NCBI GenBank assembly: GCA_963791315.1
Contig: CAWBRQ010000011.1
Span: 73,903-137,902 of the forward strand
DNA: 64,000 bases
Direction: 5' to 3'
Source: JACCZX01 sp963791315
Lineage (GTDB): Bacteria > Pseudomonadota > Gammaproteobacteria > Burkholderiales > Burkholderiaceae_F
The notes under the pieces are model-generated. The model was not told the DNA's origin and ran no database searches. It saw only the letters and a program-made list of their open reading frames with translations. This document shows positions 38,711-47,728 of this stretch, piece by piece (position 1 is the first letter of the stretch; the number at the start of each line of letters is the position of its first letter). The position numbers and the translations under genes are program-made.

Positions 38711-39280
38711 TCAAGCCGCTGACAGGCCGAGCAGCTTCAACTCTTCGGCTTCAGTGCGGCGCTTGACGCCAGTGACGCGTTCGACCACACGCTCGACGCG
38801 CGACCAGAACATCACCTCCTCCAGCAGCGGGTTAAGGAAGTTGGTGAGCACGCAGTAGTGCGTTGTGCGCGAGCCTGCGTGGTGCTTGCCGTGGTGTCGC
38901 GGCGTCTGCAGGATGTGTAGCTTCTGCAACCACCGTACGGTAACCGGCACTTCGGCGCTGTTCATATGGGCCCACTTGTGAATCTGGTTCGCGTTGATCA
39001 CAAGCAAAGCGAATAGCACCACATGCCAGCTAAGCCAGCCCATATAAAGCGCGGCTGAGATCAATATTGCGCCGGCGAGCAGCAAGTCCCACGAGCTGGC
39101 GAGCCAGGTCTTGCGCAAGAATTCGCGCGGCCGCCAGTGGTGGCGGAGGTTGTCCTCCGCCAGTGAGCCGATCAGCGGCGCTCCGGGCCGTGCATATGCG
39201 TCTTCAACCCAGTGCACCACGCCCGACACGAAGTCGGCGAGCAATACGGTGACGCCTGCTTGCATGATCAAACTACTCAT
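38711..39280 (-). CDS. CarF/TMEM189-type lipid desaturase
   Basis: A 189-residue integral membrane protein. The ATG at 39280 has AGAGGATGT upstream and gives MSSLIMQAGVTVLLADFVSG. It carries the His clusters of the lipid desaturase (Kua) family: VVHWVEDAYA, DNLRHHWRPREFLRKT, NQIHKWAHMNS and TPRHHGKHHAGSRTTHYCVL. In Myxococcus CarF and animal PEDS1/TMEM189, these His residues bind the di-iron centre that introduces the vinyl-ether bond of plasmalogens. Whether this organism makes ether lipids cannot be told here; other substrates are possible. It is divergent from an XRE regulator. Confidence 0.8.
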   Translation of the reverse strand: MSSLIMQAGVTVLLADFVSGVVHWVEDAYARPGAPLIGSLAEDNLRHHWRPREFLRKTWLASSWDLLLAGAILISAALYMGWLSWHVVLFALLVINANQIHKWAHMNSAEVPVTVRWLQKLHILQTPRHHGKHHAGSRTTHYCVLTNFLNPLLEEVMFWSRVERVVERVTGVKRRTEAEELKLLGLSAA

Positions 39281-39360
39281 ACATCCTCTAGGGCATACCG
39301 CGACATCGCGGCGTTCAAAGAATCGACGACGAGCGGGCACCGTTCCGCACTTCACTGGTA

Positions 39361-39381
39361 AAGTATCGAGTATCGATACTT
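39361..39381. promoter_or_regulatory. Perfect palindrome between desaturase and XRE genes, candidate operator
   Basis: AAGTATCGA - GTA - TCGATACTT: two 9-base arms that are exact reverse complements, spaced by 3 bases. The site lies 22 bases before the ATG of the XRE regulator and 80 bases before the divergent desaturase start. Position and symmetry suit a dimeric regulator binding site, perhaps for autoregulation. Confidence 0.55.
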
Positions 39382-39403
39382 CGAGCACTACGGGGGCGCA
39401 CGA

Positions 39404-40147
39404 ATGAGTACCGAGCAACTGATCGATTCGCTGAAGCGAGTTTTGAAGAGCCGGCACATCACCTATGCGGAGCTGGCGCGTCGCATCGGGATGTCCGAGG
39501 CCAGCGTGAAGCGGCTTTTCTCGCAGCGAACGTTTACGTTGCATCGGCTCGAACAGGTACTGACGGCGCTTGAGCTCGATTTTTTCGAGCTCGCGAAGCT
39601 CGCGCGAGGCGCCGGCGACGCGCCGGAAGAAATGACCGAGACACAGGAGCACGCGTTGGCTGCCGAGCCGCGCCTGATGGGTGTGTTCTATTTACTGTTT
39701 AACGATTGGCAGCCCGCGCAGATCTTGGCGCGCTACGAGTTGACCGAACCCGAGCTAACAAAGCTACTGGTGAAGCTTGACCGATTGCAGCTGATCGAAC
39801 TTCTCCCATCGAACAAGGTAAAAGTCCGCGTTGGTCGGCATCTACGTTTGCGGCCGAGCGGTGCGATCCGCGCCAAGCACGGTCAACGGACGATGGCCGA
39901 ATTTCTGGCGGTCGAGTTCGATCGCTATGGCGGAAATTTTCGTTTCGAGTTCCGTGACGTTTCGCCAGCTTCGTTCGCGGTCGTTCACCGCAAGCTCGAC
40001 AGGCTGGCTGCGGAGTTCAACGAATTGGCGGAACTCGACAGCACGTTACCGCCGGATCAGCGGCAGTCGATCGGCATCGTGCTGGGCATGCGGCCGTGGA
40101 AAATCGGGCAGATCACGAACCTGAAAGAGCGACCACGCCGCCACTAG
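39404..40147 (+). CDS. XRE-family transcriptional regulator
   Basis: A 247-residue protein. The N-terminal 65 residues form a Cro/C1-type helix-turn-helix (LKSRHITYAELARRIGMSEA, SVKRLFSQRTFTLHRLEQVL). The C-terminal 180 residues (starting near TQEHALAAEPRLMGVFYLLF) form a second domain seen in a group of proteobacterial XRE proteins; it has no recognisable catalytic motif and may be a sensor and dimerisation domain. The divergent lipid desaturase and the palindrome between them make that gene the likely target. Confidence 0.78.
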   Translation: MSTEQLIDSLKRVLKSRHITYAELARRIGMSEASVKRLFSQRTFTLHRLEQVLTALELDFFELAKLARGAGDAPEEMTETQEHALAAEPRLMGVFYLLFNDWQPAQILARYELTEPELTKLLVKLDRLQLIELLPSNKVKVRVGRHLRLRPSGAIRAKHGQRTMAEFLAVEFDRYGGNFRFEFRDVSPASFAVVHRKLDRLAAEFNELAELDSTLPPDQRQSIGIVLGMRPWKIGQITNLKERPRRH

Positions 40148-40159
40148 GAGCGTCGATCG

Positions 40160-41053
40160 TTATCCCTTGATCGCGGCCGCGCTCTGCTGCGAGCTCTGCC
40201 GCACGAAGTCGAGTACCGCATCGCGATAAGTGGTGCCGCCGGTCCGGCTTGCGCCTGAGTGCGTACCGCCGTCGATCTTCACAACCTTCTTCAGCTTGCT
40301 GGCGGCTGCGGCAAAGAGCTCGTCGGCCATTGCGTGCGGCACGATGCCGTCGGAGGTGCCGTGAATGATCAACAACGGCGTCTCGACCTTGCCGATCTTG
40401 GTCGCCGAATCAAACGCCTGCGTGACCGCGAGTTCGATACCGGGTACCCAGCCATATTTCGTTGCACGCACGACAGCCGGGATCGACGTAAAGGTGGATT
40501 CGATGATGATGCCGCCGACTTCGTTTTCCGATTCCTTCAACGGGCCTGCCGCCAGATCGATCGCCAATGCGCCGCCAAGACTGTGGCCATAGATGAAGCG
40601 GCGCGTCGGATCGGGCTCGCGGCGTTTCAATTCGTCAAATGCGACGCGCGCGTCCGCATAAGCAGTTTCTTCAGACGGAAGCAGATCGGTGCTCTTTCCG
40701 AAACCACGGTAGTCGACCGCGAGCACGTTGAAACCGAGATCCACCCAGCGCGCCATCCTGAACACGCTGCCATTCAGATTCCAGCGCGCGCCGTGCAGGT
40801 ACAACACGGTCGGCGCGCTCTTCGGATCTACTTGGGGCACGTACCAGAAATTTAGCGTGTGGCCATTGGCCAGCGCCACGTCGAATTGCTCGGTGCCGGC
40901 AAGCGGTTCGGAAAACCAGCGCTGACTGCCGTTTCTCGGATCAAAAATGGCCTGCCGCTGCCATTCGTCAAGCGATGCGCACCCCGCCGCGCCAGCGCCA
41001 ACAGTCAGCGCGCCTAGTAGCAGAGTCAGTGGACGAGTCAGAATTTTTTTCAC
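40160..41053 (-). CDS. Alpha/beta hydrolase, lipoprotein
   Basis: A 297-residue protein with a signal peptide and lipobox (VGAGAAGC, Cys25 or so). An alpha/beta hydrolase fold follows: oxyanion region VLYLHGARWNLNG, nucleophile elbow IYGHSLGGALA (catalytic Ser), acid in IIHGTSDGIVP (Asp) and His in DGGTHSG. Closest in layout to BEM46/ABHD13-like serine hydrolases of unknown substrate. It converges on the XRE gene, 12 bases from its stop. Confidence 0.82.
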   Translation of the reverse strand: MKKILTRPLTLLLGALTVGAGAAGCASLDEWQRQAIFDPRNGSQRWFSEPLAGTEQFDVALANGHTLNFWYVPQVDPKSAPTVLYLHGARWNLNGSVFRMARWVDLGFNVLAVDYRGFGKSTDLLPSEETAYADARVAFDELKRREPDPTRRFIYGHSLGGALAIDLAAGPLKESENEVGGIIIESTFTSIPAVVRATKYGWVPGIELAVTQAFDSATKIGKVETPLLIIHGTSDGIVPHAMADELFAAAASKLKKVVKIDGGTHSGASRTGGTTYRDAVLDFVRQSSQQSAAAIKG

Positions 41054-41119
41054 GGTTCTTGGACGTTAGGCGCACGCGCGAGTTCTCGCTATCGAACGTG
41101 TGGATTAATGCGCCGGACT

Positions 41120-41635
41120 TCAAGCCGGTTTACGTCGCGACTTCGAAGACTTGGCAGTTTTCGGCATTTGCCGCTTGCTCAGCCCGAGCATCGTGCCGCG
41201 GCAGTTCTTCGCGCCACATCGGCATTCGTAGTTCTTCCTTAGCGTGGGCGTAAGGCGCTCTTCGATCGTCAGGCTGTAGTCGTAGTTGAGTTCTTCGCCT
41301 GGCCTGATATCGCGCATTGCCTGAATGAAGACGCGCCCGTCATCCGTTTCCTCGGTCTCACAATTGGGGTCGCACGAATGGTTGATCCAGCGCGCTGCGT
41401 TGCCACCGACCCCGGCATCAATCACTGTCTTCTGGTCCTCGAGCGAAAAAAAGAATGTGTGATGGGGGTCCTCGGGGTTCGACGGCGGGCGCCTGTCGGC
41501 CTCTTTCCAGGGAATACGCTGGCCCTTGTACTCGATGATGTTCTCGCCGGCTTTGATGCGGCGCGCTGCATAAACGCCGCGTCCGTGGACGCGCGAATTC
41601 TTAACGACGATGCGGGGTTTGCGTTGCGTTGGCAT
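41120..41635 (-). CDS. SET-domain protein-lysine methyltransferase
   Basis: A 171-residue protein that is almost only a SET domain: NSRVHGRGVYAARRIKAGEN at the start, the pseudoknot motif ARWINHSCDPNCETEE with the SAM-binding NHSCDPN, ELNYDYSL with the catalytic Tyr, and a post-SET zinc cluster CRCGAKNCRGTML. A basic tail follows. The family methylates lysines in eukaryotic histones; bacterial targets are mostly unknown. The ATG lies 8 bases after the stop of the spermidine-synthase-like gene on the same strand. Confidence 0.88.
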   Translation of the reverse strand: MPTQRKPRIVVKNSRVHGRGVYAARRIKAGENIIEYKGQRIPWKEADRRPPSNPEDPHHTFFFSLEDQKTVIDAGVGGNAARWINHSCDPNCETEETDDGRVFIQAMRDIRPGEELNYDYSLTIEERLTPTLRKNYECRCGAKNCRGTMLGLSKRQMPKTAKSSKSRRKPA

Positions 41636-41642
41636 AAGAGAG

Positions 41643-43722
41643 TCAGCTGAGTCCGATCAGTCGCCGAAGCTCGTTAATCGGATTCGATTTCAAAACGTCA
41701 ATCAGGTTGTTGAACTGATCGGTCCAAAGCGAGAAGTTCGGGTTCGGATCGATGTCCTCGACGACTTCAGCAAGCTTCTCGTTGTCAAACACTGCGGGCG
41801 AGCGCGCAAGCAGTACCCAGTCGGTGAGCGACGCGGTACTGTTGTTGCCCGGAGTGTCGGTGACCAGTCTCACCGCCAAGTTGTTGGCTTGGGCAATGTT
41901 GGCGAGCACAGGCTTCAGATCGAGGAAGCGATTGGAGATGTGAAACGCGAGGATGCCGTCAGACTTCAAGTGTTGAAAAAACAGCGCGGTTGCTTCCGAG
42001 GTAATCAAGTGCACCGGTATCGAGTCGCTCGAAAAGGCGTCGATCGCCAGCACGTCATAGCGCTGTAGCGCGCCTGATAAGAGTTCGCGTTCCATGGACA
42101 AGCGCGCATCGCCAATCACGAATTCAATCGTCGCCGGAGATGAGCTCAAGTAAGAAAACTGGGTCTTCGCCAGCGACAGCACATCCGGATCAAGCTCGTA
42201 AAAACGCACGACGTCACCGGCACGGCCGTACGCCGACAACGTGCCGACACCAAGCCCCACGAATCCCAGTCTGACCGGCCCCTGGCTCTGCTTCGATTCG
42301 ATCGCGCGGCCCACACCGGACGTGCGCGCGTAGTACGTGCCAGGCTCAAGCCGGCTCGCACCGATCGTCGGTTGTTCGCCGTGCAGGATCACGCCGTGCA
42401 GCAGCCGGCGCACCTGGTGGTCGCCTTCGCCCTGTTCCTTGACGCGCAGCGTGCCGTAAAAGTTGCGATGCATGTAGACGACGTCATCGCGCAGGAATCC
42501 GATGTACTCGCTGCCGAACCACGCGGTTGCAAGCGTCGCGACGATCGCCGGTCCGACGAGCCACCGAATCTTGCGCGCCACGAACACTGCGAGCGACGCG
42601 AGCAACACGAGTGCAACCGGTAGTTCGAAGTACGTCGGAAACACGCGCGGGGCGACCAGGCCGACCAACATGCCGCCGAGTGCGCCGCCGAGTGAGATCG
42701 TGAGGTAAAAGTGCGTCAGGTAACGCGGCACCGGCTTGCTCAATGCCAGCTCACCGTTGCAGAAAAACGCCGCCATCATCATGCCGACCGTGTACAGCGG
42801 AACTGCCAGGCCGACGTCGAGTACGCCGCGGTTGGCCTCCAAGCCCGCGGCCATCGCCACCAGTAGCAGCAGCGTGGGAAACAGAAACCAAACACGCTGA
42901 TACCAGCCGCGACCCTGGCGTCCTTCGAACGCGACGACGAAGCTCAGCAGATACAGTGACAGCGGCAGGACCCACAAGAACGGCACCGACGCGATGTTCT
43001 GCGTAATGTGACTCGTGGTCGCCAACAGCAACACGGAGCCAAGCGCGGCGAACGCAAGCCAAAGCGGCGTAGTCACTGAAGCGCGGCGCCGGACCTTCGG
43101 GGTCAGCCGCTATCACGCCGGCGGCGGCACTTTGACCGACTACCGAGCGCGACGCCTTCCATGCCGACGCTGCGCACGCGACCACGAACACTGCGTACGT
43201 GATGCTCCACACGATCGATTGCGCGTGAGATGTCGAAAATGGCTCGATCACGAATGGAAATGCAAGCAACCCGATCAGCGATCCGAAGTTCGACAACGCG
43301 AACAGCCGGTAAACGGACTTCTCGGGAAAGTGCGGCGCCACCCACTTCTGTAGCAGCGGGCCGGTCGATGACAACAGAAAGTACGGTAGCCCGATCGTCG
43401 CGACCAGCAGCACGACGATGCGCAGCGCGGCGTCGGCACCGGCGGCTGGTTTCAGCGCTTCACTGGGAACGATCGGCAGAAAAAGAAGGCTCAACGCGAG
43501 CAGTGCGATGTGCAGACGAGCTTGTTGCTTCGCTGACAGATACCGAGTCGTTAGATGCGAATAGGTATATCCCGCAAGCAAGACGACCTGGAAGAACACA
43601 AGGCATGTGGTCCAGACCGCCGATGTCCCACCGAACCACGGCAGGATCTGCTTGGCGATGATCGGCTGTACCAGAAACAGCAGAAATGCCGACAACAGGA
43701 TCGTGGAAGCAAAAAGCGGCAT
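41643..43722 (-). CDS. MFS-like / spermidine-synthase-like fused membrane protein (frameshifted)
   Basis: About 693 residues. The N-terminal 450 residues form 11-12 membrane helices (SAFLLFLVQPIIAKQILPWF, then SNFGSLIGLLAFPFVIEP). The C-terminal part is a Rossmann methyltransferase-like domain of the spermidine synthase family: PVRLGFVGLGVGTLSAYGRA, then FYELDPDVLSLAK and YDVLAIDAFSSDSIPVHLIT. The frame changes near 43070, between DPEGPAPRFSDY and TPLWLAFAALGSVLLLAT. Such fused proteins are common in Proteobacteria and their substrate is not settled. Likely co-transcribed with the SET gene. Confidence 0.78.
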
Positions 43723-43922
43723 CGAGGGACGTTGAAAGACCGGAGATGGGGGCGAAAAGGCACGCAGCGGCGCGAAAAGCGCGCGATTGTCTCATGCGTC
43801 GACGACGGCACGCCCGCAGGGAGGCATCTGGGCAAGGCCGCACGGCTAAAGCCGCGCCGAAGGCGCCCTTTTCTTGGCTCCGACAAGTTCAAGCGATGCT
43901 GGTTTGACGCCGAAAGTCAGGT

Positions 43923-45158
43923 ATGGACGGCTCCCTCCTTCGACTGGACGACGCTACCGAGCGCGCGGCTGACCAAGGCGTCGCATTGGATCACCTGCGC
44001 CTCGGCTGGCGACCCATTGTCGCGCGCGACCGCCGTGTGCTCGGAGTGCGAATAGAAGTCAGGCCGGCGTCCAACGCGGCAGAGTCATTGACGTCAACCG
44101 TCGGTGGTGTCATTGCTGCGCTGGCAGATCAGACATCATCGCCTTCACGTGGAATCGTCGTGCTTGCGCCGACGCCAGTTTCGCTGAAGACCGAATTGCA
44201 GGCGATCGGCGAATGGGGCAAAAAAGCCAATGTCCTGCTCGAGATCGGCGCGGAGGTCATGACCCCGCAGCAGCTGCCGCTGATTGAAGCCGCGCATCAC
44301 GCCGGACTGAGATTCATATTGCGGCAGTCGAAGCATCCTCTGCCGCGCGACACACTGCGGCTGTTCACAGCGGTCGTTGACGATTCTGAAAGCGGCCGAT
44401 TGCATGACGGCGCGTCGGCGCTGTGGGTGCGAGACGTGCATACGCGCTCGGATGTGGAATCAGCGTTAGCGCACGGCGCGCAGGCGACAATCGGGTGGCC
44501 GCTCGATGAGCCCATGGTCGAGCCTTCCGCAGGCCTTGAGCCGACGCGGCGTGCGGTCCTCGACATCGTGCGACTTATTCAAGGCGATGCCGACGTAATG
44601 GCGCTGGAACGCGCTTTCAAGAACGAGCCGAGCCTTGCACTGATGCTGCTGTCGGTGATTAACAGTCCGGCGTTGGCGCCGGCTGCGGCGCTGACGGCGC
44701 CGATCACGTCTCTGCGCCACGCGATTCTGGTGCTCGGCTACAAACGGCTGGTGCGCTGGCTAGTGCTGCTGCTTGGTGTGTCATCCGCGAACACACGCTC
44801 GATGCCGCTCATCTACATGGCAGTCCACCGCGGCTTCTTTCTTGAAGCGCTGGCCAGTCAGGTCGGCGGCATGCGCGATGACCTGTTCGCGGTGGGCGCA
44901 TTCTCCTTGCTACAGCAGATCACCGGGCATTCGCACGAACGGTTGTTCGCCTCAGCGGTATTGCCACGACCGGTGCTCGACGCTGTGCGCGCGCATGAAG
45001 GTGCCTATGGCGTTTATCTCGCGCTCGCCGAAGTGATCGAGCGCGGCGACGCGGTGGGCTCTGAGCGGGCCGCGCAACTCGTGGGACTATCGATGGGCCA
45101 AATCAACGCGGCGCTGTTGTCGTCGCTCGCCGCCGCCGACGCAATCACGATGAATTAA
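43923..45158 (+). CDS. EAL-like + HDOD signalling protein
   Basis: A 411-residue protein. The first 190 residues look like a degenerate EAL domain (no EAL or DDFG motifs are visible; GLRFILRQSKHPL and ATIGWPLDEPM match the late strands). The second half is an HDOD domain (LDIVRLIQGDADVMALERAF, SLALMLLSVINSPALAPAAA, SLRHAILVLGYKRLVRWLVL). The order matches the YuxH/CdgJ-type family, which acts by protein binding rather than cyclic-di-GMP hydrolysis, for example in motility control. The stop overlaps the stop of the convergent receptor gene by four bases. Confidence 0.78.
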   Translation: MDGSLLRLDDATERAADQGVALDHLRLGWRPIVARDRRVLGVRIEVRPASNAAESLTSTVGGVIAALADQTSSPSRGIVVLAPTPVSLKTELQAIGEWGKKANVLLEIGAEVMTPQQLPLIEAAHHAGLRFILRQSKHPLPRDTLRLFTAVVDDSESGRLHDGASALWVRDVHTRSDVESALAHGAQATIGWPLDEPMVEPSAGLEPTRRAVLDIVRLIQGDADVMALERAFKNEPSLALMLLSVINSPALAPAAALTAPITSLRHAILVLGYKRLVRWLVLLLGVSSANTRSMPLIYMAVHRGFFLEALASQVGGMRDDLFAVGAFSLLQQITGHSHERLFASAVLPRPVLDAVRAHEGAYGVYLALAEVIERGDAVGSERAAQLVGLSMGQINAALLSSLAAADAITMN

Positions 45159-46159
45159 TCCAAGCGTGCACCGCTGCGCCTGATCACCGGTTGCCAACGA
45201 GCACGTTCAGCTTGCATGAAACTGGCGAAAGATTCAGGCGTGCCGCCGCCGATCCGCCAGCCTGCCGCTTCGATACGCGACCTCACATCCGGCATCGCAA
45301 GAACGGTGTTGATCTCCCGGTTGAGTTCGTCGATGTGCGCTCGCGACGTCGCTGCGGGTGCGACGAATCCGTTCCACGCGATTGCTTCGAATCCGGGAAA
45401 GCCGCTTTCGTGAATCGTCGGTAGTTCACGTAATGCAGGCCATCGCTCGCGGCTCGTGACAGCCAGCAGCCTAATGCGCCCCGTCTGCACAACGGGCAAT
45501 AGCGTCGTCGGGTTCGACATCACCGCTTGTACGTCACCCGCGGCGGTTGCCTGCACGGCGGGTGGTGCGCCGTTGAATGGAATGTGAACCAGAAATAAGC
45601 CGGCTTCCGTCTTCAGCAATTCCATCGACAAGTGCGACGCACTGCCGTTGCCGACCGACGCGTAGTTCAACTGCCCCGGGCGTTGCCGGGCGTACGCAAC
45701 AAATTCCTTGAACGAATTGACCGGCAATGCGCTCGGAACTGCCAGCACGTTCGGCGCAGTGCCGACGAGTACGATCGGTGCCAAGTCTTTGAGCGGGTCA
45801 TACGGCAGTTTCGAATACAGAAACGGCGCAGTCGCCAACGGGCCAGTGAATGACAGCCCAATCGTCGCACCGTCAGGCGCGGCTCTCGAGATCTCATGGG
45901 TGCCGACAGTGCCGCCAGCGGCGGGCCGGTTTTCGACGACCACCGCTTGACCGCTGCGCTCGCGCAATTTCTCTGCAATTACACGACCCAGCACATCGAT
46001 CGATGACCCCGGGGGTGCCGTCAGAATAATGCGCAGCGTTTTGCTCGATACGAGTTGCGCGAATGCTGCGCCCGACCCCGCGCCTAATACAGAGACAGAG
46101 GCCGCGGTTACGCCCAGCACGCGGCGGCGCGATACGTACCCATGCGCTCTTGCTGGCAT
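45155..46159 (-). CDS. Bug-family (TctC) tripartite tricarboxylate receptor protein
   Basis: A 334-residue periplasmic binding protein. I start it at MPARAHGYVSRRRVLG (46159), which gives an export signal with consecutive Arg residues (possibly Tat) ending GAAFAQ; the open frame extends further upstream without content. The mature part has the Bug pattern: LRIILTAPPGSSIDVLGRVI, ENRPAAGGTVGTHEI, LNYASVGNGSASHLSMELLK, VHIPFNGAPPAVQATAAGDV and LAVTSRERWPALRELPTIHE. These proteins bind small carboxylates or nicotinate-like compounds and are greatly expanded in Burkholderiales. No TctAB membrane genes are next to it. Confidence 0.88.
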   Translation of the reverse strand: MPARAHGYVSRRRVLGVTAASVSVLGAGSGAAFAQLVSSKTLRIILTAPPGSSIDVLGRVIAEKLRERSGQAVVVENRPAAGGTVGTHEISRAAPDGATIGLSFTGPLATAPFLYSKLPYDPLKDLAPIVLVGTAPNVLAVPSALPVNSFKEFVAYARQRPGQLNYASVGNGSASHLSMELLKTEAGLFLVHIPFNGAPPAVQATAAGDVQAVMSNPTTLLPVVQTGRIRLLAVTSRERWPALRELPTIHESGFPGFEAIAWNGFVAPAATSRAHIDELNREINTVLAMPDVRSRIEAAGWRIGGGTPESFASFMQAERARWQPVIRRSGARLD

Positions 46160-46172
46160 TTGGGATGACGAG

Positions 46173-47679
46173 CTAGTTCGGTGCGTGAACGCCCGCGCCG
46201 GTCTGACAGTTCGATAGATCGCCGCCAAAAATCTTCGCAGCCAGCGCGACACCTTGCGTCGTATTGTCGACTGCGCTGACATACTGCTTGACCCCACCAG
46301 TGAATGCTGCCGCGCGGGCACCGCGCCCATACGGATCCGTGTACCAAATCGTCGCTCCGCCGCCGTTGCGAACCGTTGAGGCAGCGAATGTCACTTCGCG
46401 CCGGCAGCCGTTGAACGGCGAACGAGGATCATCAAAAGGTATGCGCGCAACGACTGCGGTTGCGGGGCCATTCGGAGCGATCGAGCTGCACTCAACACCG
46501 CGCGCTTGGCGCACGATGCTGCCGGCGCGGAACGGATCGTCGATTAATTGCCCGGCCACACCAAGACCGGTGTAGCAAACGTCGATCGATCGGGCGATAC
46601 CATCTATCGCATCCGGATCGAAGTAGCGCGACGGTGAATACACGGTAAACGCAGGATCGAATGCGGCCAGCTCGGTGCCGTCCTGCTTGACCAACGACAC
46701 TGCGCTGAACCACTTTTCAATCAGCCCGGTCGAAAAATTCGAGGTCTGCGTGATGGGGACGAAGATATCGTTGCGCACATTGTCGATCGTCGGAATTACG
46801 CGACCAAGTTCGACACCACCGTCCGGCGAAGTGAAGGGTTGCGCAGTGCCGAAAACGATCTCGGTGAAGCCGGTCGCCGGAAGATTCGCAACGAAAGTTG
46901 CGGGATCGCCAAAGGTAGCCATCACATTGGCCAGCAGCTTGACCGAGTAGAGCGACACATCGGCGCCGCGATTGCAATCGATCGCGTAGGTCAGTTGATG
47001 CAGATTACTTGCAAGCGATTCCGCGGCGTGCGATTCCTGATGAATGACGGTCAACACATCGCAGAACAGGTCGAATGTCTGCACCTGGCCGTTGATCACC
47101 CGCTCGCGCAGTACGCTGTTTTCCCAGGCGATTTTGTAGCCGACATGATCTTCGAAACGATTCGCATGCGGTATCGCCGATGGCAGCGTTCAGCGCAATC
47201 AGCTGTTCGGCAACATAGCCGAACGGAATGCCGCTTATGTCACGCTCGGTCGGGTCGATCACTCCATTGCTGTTTTCATCGAACGCATAGTGGTCGCGCA
47301 CGAACGTCCAAAGCGCGGAAGCGCGCGGATCGCGTCCATGCTCGTGCCCGAAGGTGCATTCGCGCCCATTCGCCGGGTCCACTGCAACGGGCGGATGCCA
47401 GGTTGGATACCGCTTGCCGTCCGGTCCGACGACGAAAAAACTGTCGTGAAATTCTTGCGTGCAGGTGTCGTACGTCTTATTCGGAAACCATTGGCCCATC
47501 GCCGCACTGGCAGGTCGGCTGGAGCTGGAGGGATTGGAGGGATTGGTTGGCCGTGACGGGTCGAGTGCAGGATCGCCGGCGCATGAAACAGCCACGGCGC
47601 CGGTTAGCAAGAACATCGCGGTCAGTGCTGCGCCGACAACCAATGCACGCGAGCAGATCGCGGTAGGTATCTTGTTCAT
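46173..47679 (-). CDS. Unknown secreted protein with EF-hand-like loop (frameshifted)
   Basis: About 501 residues, not recognised as any named family. The start MNKIPTAICSRALVVGAALT leads to a signal peptide (LTGAVAVSC), then a Pro/Ser-rich linker and a globular part. A single loop DENSNGVIDPTE fits the 12-residue EF-hand/dockerin calcium pattern (D1, N3, N5, G6, I8, E12). The frame changes near 47165; the second part runs through FDLFCDVLTVIHQESHAAES, GTAQPFTSPDGGVELGRVIP and WYTDPYGRGARAAAFTGGVK to the end. Several cysteines suggest disulfides. It lies between the Bug receptor (14 bases away) and topB. Confidence 0.6.
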
Positions 47680-47728
47680 ATCGTTGACGCTAAGCGCGCA
47701 ACAACGTGCGGTCAACCGCTCGAACCGA

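Noticed and set aside
38700..38720. AGCGGC/GCCGCT inverted repeat between copA and the desaturase
   Set aside because: Six-base stem overlapping the end of the desaturase gene and no T run; too weak to call a terminator.
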